Below are positions 1-7,490 of a stretch of 64,000 bases of DNA, one piece after another. The DNA lies in the IMG/VR virus record IMGVR_UViG_3300042868_011386, positions 25,458-89,457 of that record. One strand, 5' to 3'. Source of the stretch: a virus. Positions within the stretch are counted from its first letter, which is position 1. Each line of letters opens with the position of its first letter. The notes beneath the pieces were generated by a model. The model was not told where the DNA came from. It saw only the letters and a program-made list of their open reading frames with translations, and did no database searches. The translations under genes and the position numbers were made by a program.

Positions 1-248
1 ATAAAGAAAAAATACTGGAGCAACTTCAAAATGGAGTCGTACTCGTCACTTTTACCAAAGCTGATGGCACAGTTCGTAGTATGAAGTGTACGCTTCAACC
101 TAGTCTGCTTCCTCCGCATACAATCAAAGAAAAGACGTGTGCGAGCGGAGAAAACTGTGACTGCATCAAGGCATATGACCTTGAAGTGAATGGGTGGAGA
201 GCCTTTAAAATTTCTAGAATAATTTCAATTTTTGACACAAATGAGTAA
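1..248 (+). CDS. DUF2693-like small phage protein (5' end missing)
   Basis: The reading frame is open from the window edge (codons start at base 3) to TAA at 246-248 and encodes about 81 residues. It looks like the small SH3-like/DUF2693 proteins common in marine T4-like phages: the stretch LVTFTKADGTVRSMKCTL is followed by a C-terminal DCIKAYDLEVNGWRAFK, which is the family's hallmark tail. The function is unknown; these proteins are usually found among replication and transcription genes. The stop overlaps the ATG of the next gene by 8 bases, so the two are probably translationally coupled. The true start lies outside the window. The family assignment is from memory of the motif. Confidence 0.6.
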   Translation, partial: KEKILEQLQNGVVLVTFTKADGTVRSMKCTLQPSLLPPHTIKEKTCASGENCDCIKAYDLEVNGWRAFKISRIISIFDTNE

Positions 249-1458
249 TGCATTTAAAGCTGGACGCGTAATTGCGCCTGACGCAAAATGGACAGGTGAC
301 GAACCAGACTGGAATGGTTGGGAAACTTGGCCAACTGAAAAGTTTTATAAGACACGGGCACGTGCTTTAGGGTTTTATAATTACTACTTGGATACTGCCG
401 CGATGAAGCCACTCGTGCTTGATTGGATGAAGATCAACGGGTATAACAAGGATGATGTCTCTGCAATCAAAGAGGCAAACCCCAACGTTTTACCAAGCAC
501 TGTTGGTAAACTTGTGCGATGCTTGACGCGCGGAATGCCAAGTATACACCCACAAGCAACAGAATATTTTGCAACACTTCCTTTTCATGATGAGCCGCCA
601 GTTCCAAAGGATGATGCGTCAGTTGTGCATCATGAGTTAAAACGAGCAATTACGCTTTTACGAGCAAACTCATCGTCAGATAATAATGATGACACAAAGG
701 TTAAAGTTGCAACTCCAAGTCCACTTGATCGTATACGCGAGAGAGTGCACAAAGAGATTGTTGTGCAACTTGAGGATTGCACCGATCAATGGGCAACCAC
801 TCGTTCTGGAAATGCTTCTTTTAATATGTCTGCCGCTTTACGAGACTCTAAGATTCCAGCACAAGGCTGTAAGACTATACTCGATTGGTTAGAAAAAAAC
901 TATGAAGAATATAATGGAGCTCTTCAACGTCTCGATGAACAGCTTGTTGAAGGTTATTCACACTTACCAAAGGCAGAACTTCGTAAGATTGTAAAGTCGC
1001 TTGAAAGCATGATTGGTGACGTTCGTAACCATGCAAAAATTAAAAATTCTACTCGCAAGCCTCGTAAGAAAAAGGTTAAGGATGCTAGCAAACAGGTTTC
1101 AAAATTAAAGTATCAACAACATTCATCAGACTGGAGCCTAGACTCTGTTTCTCCGACTCGCATTCCAACTTCTCAGAGACTCTATCTCTTTAATACAAAA
1201 ACGCGGGCGCTGAGTGTCTATGTTGCATCTGGGGCGGCTGGCTTTGAAGTAAAAGGAACTTCATTAAAGGGTTATGACATGTCAAGCAGCTTTATTGCAA
1301 CTCTTCGTAAACCCAAAGAGACTCTAAATAACATTTTAAGTTCTACACCAAAACAACTTGACAAATTGTTTGTAAACTTAACAGTTAAGAAAAAACCAGC
1401 AAATGGCCGTATAAATGAACAAACAATAATCTTAAAAGTAGTTGAACACAAAATATAA
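241..1458 (+). CDS. Conserved T4-like hypothetical protein (405 aa)
   Basis: A protein of unknown function. The start at ATG 241 (MSNAFKAG) is preferred over an in-frame TTG at 232 because the upstream gene still runs there. The N-terminal third is Trp-rich (DEPDWNGWETWPTEKFY), the middle (about 160-290) is helical and charged with a Lys/Arg-rich segment (STRKPRKKKVKDASK), and the C-terminal about 100 residues form a compact domain beginning QRLYLFNTKTRALSVYVA. I recall this C-terminal domain in hypothetical proteins of cyanophages and related marine T4-like phages. Its position upstream of gp33, gp59 and gp32 suggests a role in DNA replication or late transcription, but that is inference only. 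Confidence 0.75.
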   Translation: MSNAFKAGRVIAPDAKWTGDEPDWNGWETWPTEKFYKTRARALGFYNYYLDTAAMKPLVLDWMKINGYNKDDVSAIKEANPNVLPSTVGKLVRCLTRGMPSIHPQATEYFATLPFHDEPPVPKDDASVVHHELKRAITLLRANSSSDNNDDTKVKVATPSPLDRIRERVHKEIVVQLEDCTDQWATTRSGNASFNMSAALRDSKIPAQGCKTILDWLEKNYEEYNGALQRLDEQLVEGYSHLPKAELRKIVKSLESMIGDVRNHAKIKNSTRKPRKKKVKDASKQVSKLKYQQHSSDWSLDSVSPTRIPTSQRLYLFNTKTRALSVYVASGAAGFEVKGTSLKGYDMSSSFIATLRKPKETLNNILSSTPKQLDKLFVNLTVKKKPANGRINEQTIILKVVEHKI

Positions 1459-1459
1459 T

Positions 1460-1696
1460 ATGTCTGAAGAATTACCAATAAAAATTTTAACAAAACAGGA
1501 GTTTGCTCTTGAAATTGAGCGCCGGGTTCGTCTCAAATCTATAGGATATCTTGAAGCAATCATTGACTATTGCGATGACCATACAATAGATCCTGACGAC
1601 ATTTCAAAACTTGTTGTCGGCAGTCTAAAAGAAAAACTTGAAGCTGAGGCACAGCGCAATAACTTATTGCCTAGGAGCGCATCACTATTTGCATGA
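1460..1696 (+). CDS. 33: Late promoter transcription accessory protein gp33
   Basis: A 78-residue protein matching the short gp33 of marine T4-like phages. In T4, gp33 is the coactivator that bridges RNA polymerase to the sliding clamp gp45, so that polymerase carrying the gp55 sigma factor fires from TATAAATA late promoters. Supporting features are the size, the pattern FALEIERRVRLKSIGYLEAI followed by YCDDHTIDPDDISKLV, the C-terminal KEKLEAEAQRNNLLPR, and its place directly before gp59 and gp32. The start is ATG 1460; an in-frame TTG at 1442 lies inside the previous gene. The stop overlaps the next start as ATGA. Late promoters elsewhere in this window fit the presence of this factor. Confidence 0.75.
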   Translation: MSEELPIKILTKQEFALEIERRVRLKSIGYLEAIIDYCDDHTIDPDDISKLVVGSLKEKLEAEAQRNNLLPRSASLFA

Positions 1697-2310
1697 CAGT
1701 TCAAGACGTACGAGTCTCTGGTTTTGAGACGTGGTCAATTTATATGGCCATGAAATTGCATTTTAGTGAAGGCAACTATGATGCATTTAAATTTAACTTT
1801 AAGGGACCACGTTTAAAGGAGAGTACATTTCAGTCTCGGCGGGATCGTTATTTTTTTGAAAAATTGGCTCGTCGTTATGTTAAAAAGAAAACAGTAATTG
1901 AATATTTTTTAGCCAATCTACTTGCTGGAAATGAATGGATTGGAAATATGTCTGAAGAGGCCTATACACTTTGGACTTCTAAAATACAGCGATTACAATA
2001 TAGCTTTAAAGAAGAGCTCATTGCATGCAAGTCGATTACTGACAACTTTGATGAACTGTTGCAACCGCGCGGCTCGCAAATACCACTCTATGATTTTGCG
2101 GCGAGTGGTCGAGTCTCTGTAGAGACGCTATGCATACTTGATGTCTTATGCAACTATTCATGTCGTATCGTTGCAGGAGTGTCTGACCCAATGGGGCTTT
2201 ACGCCGCCATGACTCTAAAGATAAATAACTACAAGCCATTTATTCGCAACTTACCGTTGCAACAAAAAGCTTTTCAAGAAATTGTAATAAAAACATTTAC
2301 AAAGCCTTGA
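1693..2310 (+). CDS. 59: gp59 loader of replicative helicase
   Basis: A 205-residue homologue of T4 gp59 (217 aa), which binds fork DNA and gp32 and loads the gp41 helicase. The N-terminus has the family pattern: GFETWSIYMAMKLHF, then YDAFKFNFKGPRLKESTF and RRDRYFFEKLARRY, followed by the conserved WIGNMSEEAY. It overlaps gp33 by four bases (ATGA) and precedes gp32, the usual order in marine T4-like phages. It acts in the cytoplasm at the replication fork. No odd features were seen. Confidence 0.85.
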   Translation: MTVQDVRVSGFETWSIYMAMKLHFSEGNYDAFKFNFKGPRLKESTFQSRRDRYFFEKLARRYVKKKTVIEYFLANLLAGNEWIGNMSEEAYTLWTSKIQRLQYSFKEELIACKSITDNFDELLQPRGSQIPLYDFAASGRVSVETLCILDVLCNYSCRIVAGVSDPMGLYAAMTLKINNYKPFIRNLPLQQKAFQEIVIKTFTKP

Positions 2311-2323
2311 AATATGTTATAAT
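2296..2323 (+). promoter_or_regulatory. Sigma70-like promoter for gp32
   Basis: TTTACA (2296-2301) and TATAAT (2318-2323) are separated by 16 bases, and a TG at 2315-2316 gives an extended -10. The -35 lies in the end of gp59 and transcription would start near 2330, giving a leader of about 50 bases before gp32. The leader contains the complement (TATAACA, 2337-2343) of TGTTATA at 2315-2321. This is consistent with a host-polymerase (early or middle) promoter boosting gp32. It is called by eye. Confidence 0.55.
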
Positions 2324-2380
2324 AGCCAAGTGGTTATATAACATCACATAATAACAATACACTGCAATACAAATAAACAT

Positions 2381-3301
2381 ATGTCATTTGACAAACTAAA
2401 ACAAAATCGGGCAGCAAGCATCAATAAACTTGTTGAAGCTGCAGAAAAATTGAGTACACCAAAAGCTTCATACGGAGACGATCGTATTTGGAGCCCAGTA
2501 GTTGATAAAGCTGGAAACGGTTATGCTGTGATTCGCTTCTTACCAGCTCTTGAAGGTGAAGATCTGCCATGGGTTCGCTTTTGGGATCATGGTTTTAAGG
2601 GACCAACTGGTCGTTGGTACATTGAAAATTCACTTACCAGTATCGGTCAACCTGACCCGGTAAGTGAGATCAATAGCGTGCTTTGGAACAGCGGCAATGA
2701 AAAAGACAAAGAGATTGCTCGCGAGCGTAAGCGTCGTTTGCATTATGTCTCTAATATTCTAGTGCTTAGTGACCCAGCAAATCCAGACAACGAAGGTAAA
2801 GTTTTCTTGTACAAATATGGCAAGAAAATCTTTGACAAGATTATGGATATTATGCAACCACAGTTTCAAGATGAGACTCCAATCAACCCATTTGATTTTT
2901 GGGCCGGTGCAAACTTCAAGTTGAAAATTCGCAACTTTGAAGGCTATCGTAACTATGATAAGTCTGAATTTGAAGGAGCTTCTGAACTTTTCAGCGGAGA
3001 CGAAGCTAAGCTTGAGAAGATTTACAATTCGTTGTACTCATTAAAGGACTTTATTGACCCTGCAAACTATAAGTCGTATGCAGACCTTAAACGTAAACTT
3101 GTTGAAGTACTTGGTGCTGAAGCGCTCGCCGGTTCTTCTACTGAACCAGCAAGTGTAAATGTTGCGGCAGCAGCAGTCGGTAAGTCAGTTGAACCAGTAC
3201 AAAGTTATAATAGTTCAGAATCAACATTTGCTGCGTCAAGCACTGATGATGACGATGATGAATCGCTTAGTTACTTTGCAAAGCTTGCTCAAGGCAGCTA
3301 A
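2381..3301 (+). CDS. 32: gp32 single-stranded DNA-binding protein
   Basis: A 306-residue homologue of T4 gp32 (301 aa), which coats ssDNA in replication, recombination and repair. The N-terminal basic LAST-type segment is MSFDKLKQNRAASINKL. The OB core includes RFLPALEGEDLPWVRFWDHGFKG-type motifs and the C-terminal tail is acidic (TDDDDDESLSYFAKLAQGS), which in T4 contacts partner proteins. The T4 zinc ligands (one His, three Cys) are absent: the equivalent segment HYVSNILVLSDPANPDNEGK has no cysteine, as in other marine T4-like gp32 proteins. It has its own promoter upstream and a strong terminator just downstream. Confidence 0.93.
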   Translation: MSFDKLKQNRAASINKLVEAAEKLSTPKASYGDDRIWSPVVDKAGNGYAVIRFLPALEGEDLPWVRFWDHGFKGPTGRWYIENSLTSIGQPDPVSEINSVLWNSGNEKDKEIARERKRRLHYVSNILVLSDPANPDNEGKVFLYKYGKKIFDKIMDIMQPQFQDETPINPFDFWAGANFKLKIRNFEGYRNYDKSEFEGASELFSGDEAKLEKIYNSLYSLKDFIDPANYKSYADLKRKLVEVLGAEALAGSSTEPASVNVAAAAVGKSVEPVQSYNSSESTFAASSTDDDDDESLSYFAKLAQGS

Positions 3302-3316
3302 TAATTAACTCTATAC

Positions 3317-3350
3317 AAAACAGGGGATAGAATGTTCTATCCCCTGTTTT
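3317..3350 (+). terminator. Hairpin terminator after gp32
   Basis: A perfect 15-bp inverted repeat (3317-3331 with 3336-3350) with a four-base loop, a GGGG/CCCC core, and a run of T forming the end of the right arm. It lies 16 bases after the gp32 stop and before the thioredoxin-like gene. It is the clearest intrinsic terminator seen in the window. Confidence 0.85.
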
Positions 3351-3363
3351 CATATATACTTCT

Positions 3364-3642
3364 ATGATATTTTTAATAAAAGTATTTACGTATGTAAATT
3401 GTATTGATTGTTTGCGCCACCTAAAAACTCTCCGCGACTATTGCGATCGTACTCCGACAATTTTAGAAATTGTTGATATTGATAAAGAAGAAAATATACC
3501 TCTTATATTTGAATACAACATAATGGGTATACCGCATACACTATGCTATAATATACGAGGTGAAATTATGCACAGTTTTCCGGGTGTAAAAACTGCAGAA
3601 GAGTTTGATGATATTGTTTATCACCGTATCTGTAATCAATAA
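3364..3642 (+). CDS. Thioredoxin/glutaredoxin-like protein
   Basis: A 92-residue thioredoxin-fold protein. It has an N-terminal beta strand (FLIKVFTYVN), a redox motif C-I-D-C near residues 14-17 (NCIDCLRHL), and the cis-proline motif GIPHT near residue 59. The length fits short phage glutaredoxin/NrdC-like proteins, which supply electrons to ribonucleotide reductase or other enzymes. The partner is not visible here. It sits between the gp32 terminator and a convergent tail gene; its last 7 bases overlap the 3' end of that gene. Confidence 0.7.
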   Translation: MIFLIKVFTYVNCIDCLRHLKTLRDYCDRTPTILEIVDIDKEENIPLIFEYNIMGIPHTLCYNIRGEIMHSFPGVKTAEEFDDIVYHRICNQ

Positions 3643-5468
3643 CCCATAGCGCTGCCAGTTAATATTGGCATCATCGGAGAAGCATTATTGTTTACGTTGC
3701 TCGTATTAATATTACTTACATTTCCTCCATTATTGTTATTTACAATTACTGTTGGAGCAATATTTGAAATGTTTCCAGCGGTCGCTAACATACTTCCAGA
3801 TGATGCCGGCACCCCTTGCACATTATTTTTCCACTTGAAGTTTGATGCTGCATATTCATCCCATGACCCATAACCCGCAGCCATAGCCTTTTCAGGTTTA
3901 CTTAATTCTGAAAAATTATTTGTAGATACGGCCTTTAATATTTTTTCGGAAGATTCGGTAGTAAGTTTTTCAGCAGTTGGTGTGACACTTTTTTCAGCAG
4001 TTGGTGTGACACTTTTTTCGGAAGATTCGGTAGTAAGTTTTTCAGCAGTTGGTGTGACACTTTTTTCGGAAGATTCAGATTTCTCACTCTTTTTAGTGTT
4101 GTATGCATATTCATATATGCTGTCTGGAACAGACTTTCTAAACCAATATTTTGGATTTGCCATAGAAAGATCTTCATTGGGGTCAGGTAATATTGCTCGT
4201 AGGGCGCTACGTTGCATGTCGTCAATTGAACTTGCAAGACTGTCTGCTGCGCCAGTTATGCTTTCTCCAGCCGAAGAAAATAATGCCCCCAATTTTTCTG
4301 GTAAACTTGCAAAAAAGTCAATAACAATACCCGGCAAATCTCCTATAAATTTACCAATTGTAGCATACATCTCAAACATTGGATCTACTAAATATGTTTT
4401 ATACAAATCAGTAAACGAAAAGCTATCTAAAAATTTGGAAAATTCTGAAAATCCTAGCTTTTCAGATATCCAGGATATTCCATCTTTTACTGAGTCTAAT
4501 AAACTGCCAATCAAGCCATCAAATACACCTACAAGTAATCCTTTTAGACCGCCGATCAAACCACCTTCTTTAAAGCCAGCAATTGCTCCCTTTATTCCGC
4601 CATAGATTCCCATTATTATTGTTAACGGCCAACCTAAAACTTTTAAAAACGGACCGACAATTTTACCCACTGACAAAAGCATTTTTGCAAGGCCTCCCCC
4701 AGCTTTCATTCCAATTTTAAAAAACCGAGACATACTTGAGAATGTTTCGCCTATTACTGAAAATGCTTCGCCAGCAACTCCAACAACACTAGACACAGTC
4801 TTGATTATTGGCGAGTTTCCAAATATAGAAAATACTTTTCCGAGTAGAGTAAATAATTTGCTAGACTTAAACTTATTAATGAGTTCCGCAATCTTTTCTA
4901 TACCAGTAAAAACCCCCTTAAACAATGGAGAGGCCTTTAGCCGAGTTACAATGTTTGTAAAAAATTGACTAATTGCAGAAAAAACGCTGCTAATTTTTTG
5001 AAAAAGTTTTGTTTTTCCAAGAACATTAAACAGCGCAGACGTTAGTTTACCTACAAACCCAACTGCAAAACCAGCTAATAGGGCGGCGGCTGACAATATT
5101 CCGCTAAATATACCACCCGGCATCTTAAACTTAGAGTCTTTGACGGGTGTGCGTGTTCTGTCTGGCCTTAAGCCTCTAAGAGCATCAAGTAATTCGTCAC
5201 GATTTTCACGTTCTTGAAGCTTATTGCCTTCAAGTCGTTTTGCCAAAACTACATTTGATCGTATTAGAATATCAAACTTGTCTTTTAAGTCTGTTGCTAC
5301 ATTTACAAGTCTATCTAAAAAAGTAGGAACCTCTGTAGTGTTTTCACGAGCAGCATTTGACGCAAGCGTAAAGTCATAGTTATCAATGGTATCAAGTATA
5401 AGATCTTGAGACAAGTTTGAGCTTTGTAATTCCTTTACAACTTGTGCTAGTGTTGATTCGTCGTTCAT
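3636..5468 (-). CDS. Tape-measure-like tail protein (gp29 analogue)
   Basis: A 610-residue protein with a helical, charged N-terminus (to about 110), then long hydrophobic, Gly/Phe-rich helices (about 120-400) typical of tail tape-measure proteins, and a low-complexity C-terminus with repeated SVTPTAEK units and an Asn-rich end. The T4 tape measure gp29 is of similar size (590 aa). The position supports this: it follows gp26 and its frameshift extension, as tape measures follow tail-assembly chaperones in lambda-type phages, and starts with an ATGA overlap with the extension's stop. Direct similarity to gp29 is not evident by eye. Another large tail structural protein is the alternative. Confidence 0.6.
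   Translation of the reverse strand: MNDESTLAQVVKELQSSNLSQDLILDTIDNYDFTLASNAARENTTEVPTFLDRLVNVATDLKDKFDILIRSNVVLAKRLEGNKLQERENRDELLDALRGLRPDRTRTPVKDSKFKMPGGIFSGILSAAALLAGFAVGFVGKLTSALFNVLGKTKLFQKISSVFSAISQFFTNIVTRLKASPLFKGVFTGIEKIAELINKFKSSKLFTLLGKVFSIFGNSPIIKTVSSVVGVAGEAFSVIGETFSSMSRFFKIGMKAGGGLAKMLLSVGKIVGPFLKVLGWPLTIIMGIYGGIKGAIAGFKEGGLIGGLKGLLVGVFDGLIGSLLDSVKDGISWISEKLGFSEFSKFLDSFSFTDLYKTYLVDPMFEMYATIGKFIGDLPGIVIDFFASLPEKLGALFSSAGESITGAADSLASSIDDMQRSALRAILPDPNEDLSMANPKYWFRKSVPDSIYEYAYNTKKSEKSESSEKSVTPTAEKLTTESSEKSVTPTAEKSVTPTAEKLTTESSEKILKAVSTNNFSELSKPEKAMAAGYGSWDEYAASNFKWKNNVQGVPASSGSMLATAGNISNIAPTVIVNNNNGGNVSNINTSNVNNNASPMMPILTGSAMGY
3941..4070 (-). repeat. Tandem 24/48-bp repeats in the tape-measure-like gene
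   Basis: A 48-bp unit (about 3941-3988) recurs after a 24-bp half unit. On the protein these encode repeated TAEK-containing blocks (SVTPTAEKLTTESSEK type). Units are nearly identical at DNA level, suggesting recent slippage or duplication. The repeat lies in the flexible Ser/Thr/Glu-rich C-terminal part of the protein. Confidence 0.8.
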
Positions 5469-5641
5469 TTTTTACGTTTTTCTTCTTCTTCCTGTATGTG
5501 TTTTATTAACATTGCGATATAAATTTCCCTCTCCCACGGCAGCATATTATCTAATTCAGTTAAACTATATTTGTGATGTTGTATTAATGCAAAATTTGTT
5601 TGATAATAATTAGTTAACGATTCATGTGAGAGGGCTATTCG
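5465..5641 (-). CDS. Frameshift extension of gp26 (tail-assembly chaperone-like ORF)
   Basis: An open frame without a plausible start of its own in the conserved part. It is in the -1 frame relative to gp26 and runs from the gp26 slippery site to TGA at 5467-5465. It gives 58 residues: NYYQTNFALIQHHKYSLTEL, then DNMLPWEREIYIAMLIKHI and a Glu/Lys-rich tail. The whole segment looks protein-like, while the only internal ATG would give just 26 residues. The stop overlaps the tape-measure ATG as ATGA. The most likely product is gp26 residues 1-235 fused to these 58 residues. Position and size resemble lambda G-T. Independent translation as a gp51-like small protein cannot be excluded. Confidence 0.7.
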   Translation of the reverse strand, partial: RIALSHESLTNYYQTNFALIQHHKYSLTELDNMLPWEREIYIAMLIKHIQEEEEKRKK

Positions 5642-5647
5642 AAAAAA
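5527..5647 (-). promoter_or_regulatory. Candidate -1 programmed ribosomal frameshift signal
   Basis: On the minus strand the last gp26 codons read GCT TTT TTC GAA TAG. T TTT TTC (5647-5641) is a canonical X XXY YYZ slippery heptamer in the right phase. After a six-base spacer that includes the stop, a 12-bp stem with one mismatch can form between 5634-5623 and 5538-5527 (CCCTCTC pairing with GAGAGGG, then CATG with CGTG), with an 84-base loop. AGGA eight bases upstream of the heptamer could act as a stimulating Shine-Dalgarno. Slipping back one base leads exactly into the 58-residue extension. Confidence 0.7.
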
Positions 5648-6345
5648 GCCTGCGTTCCTGTAAGAGTAATATTATTTTCTTTTTTACAACCAGTACAATT
5701 AAATTGAAGCGTGTGTTGTAATTTTGGAGAGTTTGATATATACTCTTCAATTTTATTAAGTTGTGCACGATTTAAACTGTTTACAAATGTTAACAGCTCT
5801 TCACGATTTGATTGTGCTGCTGGATAAACTCCGCTTTCGTCAAAAATTGATTCAATTGAAGCAATAAGCATATTTGTTATTGTGTCAACATTGATTTCGG
5901 ATGTGGCTATAATAGAAGACATATCATCAACGCATATATGTCGTAAAATTACTCCAATTTTATCGGTCAACATAATTTTACTATCAACTTGTTGTTTTGG
6001 CCATGTAATTTCGATGTCATCTATGTTTACTGAGACTTCATTGTATGTTTCGCAATAATCACATTTACATTTTATATTGCTAATTTCTCCTACGCTTTTT
6101 GCTCGGAGTTTTAAGAAAATATACTCAAGGTCAAATGATGTTAATTGTTCTGGTTTACAGACATTAAATGTACATGCTCTTATAATATCTTTAATTGCTG
6201 ACATCATTTCGCTAGAATTGTTAGATTCTTGCGCAAGCAATAATATTTTTTCTTCTTTTACGAGGAATGGACGATATTCAATTGACTGCGACGTTGACGG
6301 CACAGTGAGTATATATTTTGGCGATTCAAGTGTTGGTAATGGCAT
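5635..6345 (-). CDS. 26: gp26-like baseplate hub assembly protein
   Basis: A 236-residue protein of the T4 baseplate-protein family that includes gp26 (208 aa in T4). It starts MPLPTLESPKYILTVPSTSQ, with a conserved YRPFLVKEEKILLLA segment, and has a cysteine cluster (C93, C95, C98 and C217, C220) that could bind zinc. In T4, gp26 takes part in building the central hub. Here it precedes a tape-measure-like gene and carries a frameshift signal at its end, which fits a tail-assembly chaperone role. Eleven bases separate it from the upstream tube-like gene, and no late promoter is seen in between, so it is probably co-transcribed. Confidence 0.75.
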   Translation of the reverse strand: MPLPTLESPKYILTVPSTSQSIEYRPFLVKEEKILLLAQESNNSSEMMSAIKDIIRACTFNVCKPEQLTSFDLEYIFLKLRAKSVGEISNIKCKCDYCETYNEVSVNIDDIEITWPKQQVDSKIMLTDKIGVILRHICVDDMSSIIATSEINVDTITNMLIASIESIFDESGVYPAAQSNREELLTFVNSLNRAQLNKIEEYISNSPKLQHTLQFNCTGCKKENNITLTGTQAFFE

Positions 6346-6356
6346 AATATTATATA

Positions 6357-6884
6357 TTAGTGTATAATTTTCAATTTATCATAGGTAAATACTACTGTTA
6401 CTTTTTGAATAGTAGATTCACTGTTGTTGTCTAATTCCATGGAGTTTAGAGTAATTGGATAGGCTCCCTGTAGAGTTACTTTATGAACTGCTTTATTTTG
6501 TTCATCTAGTTGAGTAATGCTTATTTCCGTCTTATAGTCACTATAATTAGAAGTTAATAGGTATGAATCAATATCTATTATTTTCTGCATCCATGTGTCT
6601 ATTGCAGTTTTAATAAAATTATTATTAGTTAAAATAAATGTCATTGTAACGTCATCCTCAATATATCCTGTTGGTATTTTTAGTGGTCGACGAGTGCCAA
6701 TGTCATAGTCCAATGTAGTTATTTGTTTTCCAGGAATACTAGTAGTTTCACAAAAATATGGTATATCTCGTGTCGACTCAGATGATCCAGGAATTGCAGC
6801 AAACGTTACGTAAAAGCGATTTGCTTTGGCAATCCCACCATTTCTAATTATAGCAGACTTAAAATCATTTATTGAAGACGACAT
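6357..6884 (-). CDS. Tail tube-like protein (gp19/gp54 type)
   Basis: A 175-residue protein with the features of the T4 gp19 tail-tube family: an N-terminal helix, NRFYVTF, then CETTSIPGKQI, a conserved TGYIEDDVTMTFIL segment, a W in TWMQKI, and an ending of beta strands (QGAYPITLNSMEL, then IQKVTVVFTYDKLKI). The length matches gp19 (163 aa). The location among hub genes rather than next to a sheath gene suggests it may be a tube-initiator (gp54-like) paralogue rather than the main tube protein; I cannot tell which. It lies one base from the upstream gene and is in the same transcript. Confidence 0.65.
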   Translation of the reverse strand: MSSSINDFKSAIIRNGGIAKANRFYVTFAAIPGSSESTRDIPYFCETTSIPGKQITTLDYDIGTRRPLKIPTGYIEDDVTMTFILTNNNFIKTAIDTWMQKIIDIDSYLLTSNYSDYKTEISITQLDEQNKAVHKVTLQGAYPITLNSMELDNNSESTIQKVTVVFTYDKLKIIH

Positions 6885-6885
6885 A

Positions 6886-7470
6886 TTAGATTAGTGTACG
6901 TGTTTTTTGCCAAATTGATATATTCTTTTGGCCGACAAAGGAGTCGGTTGGTAAAAAGAGTGCTATTTCCCATTCTTTTGGAAGTACTTCAACTGTTTTA
7001 GAAGAGACGTGTTTATAGAGATAATGTTTAAAACAAGGGGCATAGGCACGTAACTTTGCAGTGCTACTTAACATGTCATATGACAGCCTAAAGCGAGTCG
7101 TTTCATCTAACTTTTTATTATTCATATGATCCATAAGGCGATCAAAAAATACCGCGCGTTGACGGGGCGGTAAGTAGTGTAAGTTTAGGCCATAAAAGCC
7201 TCCCTTTGCTGGTCCTATCATGAGTATAAGTGGAAACTTATCATAATACGGCAGTGTTTCTTTATATTTTGGGTCATATAAAAACATAAACATACGACCA
7301 ATAAGTGGTTTACGACGCGTTTGTAACGAGTCATCATTTAAAACCCTCGATGGAGATATATTTGATAGGTTGCGTATTTTACGTATAAACCAGTCGCGTG
7401 ACTCTACAGAGCGCGGTAAAAAGCCGGCGCGTTCTGCATCGGCTTGAATCTTAGAAAAAAGAGACGGCAT
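6886..7470 (-). CDS. Conserved T4-like morphogenesis protein (gp2-like position)
   Basis: A 194-residue protein with motifs I recall as conserved in marine T4-like phages: GRMFMFLYDPKYKETLPYYD, then FPLILMI, GFYGLNLHYLPPRQRA, and near the end KEWEIALFLPTDSF. Related proteins are sometimes annotated as the DNA end protector gp2, and next to gp4 this would match T4 gene order (2-4-53). I see no direct T4 gp2 similarity, so the function is uncertain. A late promoter lies immediately upstream (7476-7483) and would give a leaderless mRNA for this gene and the three genes after it. Confidence 0.6.
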   Translation of the reverse strand: MPSLFSKIQADAERAGFLPRSVESRDWFIRKIRNLSNISPSRVLNDDSLQTRRKPLIGRMFMFLYDPKYKETLPYYDKFPLILMIGPAKGGFYGLNLHYLPPRQRAVFFDRLMDHMNNKKLDETTRFRLSYDMLSSTAKLRAYAPCFKHYLYKHVSSKTVEVLPKEWEIALFLPTDSFVGQKNISIWQKTRTLI

Positions 7471-7475
7471 ATATC

Positions 7476-7483
7476 TATTTATA
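7476..7483 (-). promoter_or_regulatory. T4-type late promoter (TATAAATA) for 7470-6886
   Basis: An exact TATAAATA on the minus strand with 5 bases (GATAT) between the motif and the ATG at 7470. In T4 late promoters the motif occupies about -13 to -6, so the predicted start site is the A of the ATG itself. Confidence 0.8.
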
Positions 7484-7490
7484 GCATTTT

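Noticed and set aside
3982-4605. A 207-codon plus-strand frame opposite the tape-measure-like gene
   Set aside because: Shadow of the minus-strand gene, low complexity, no upstream promoter, and its amino-acid pattern mirrors the repeats.
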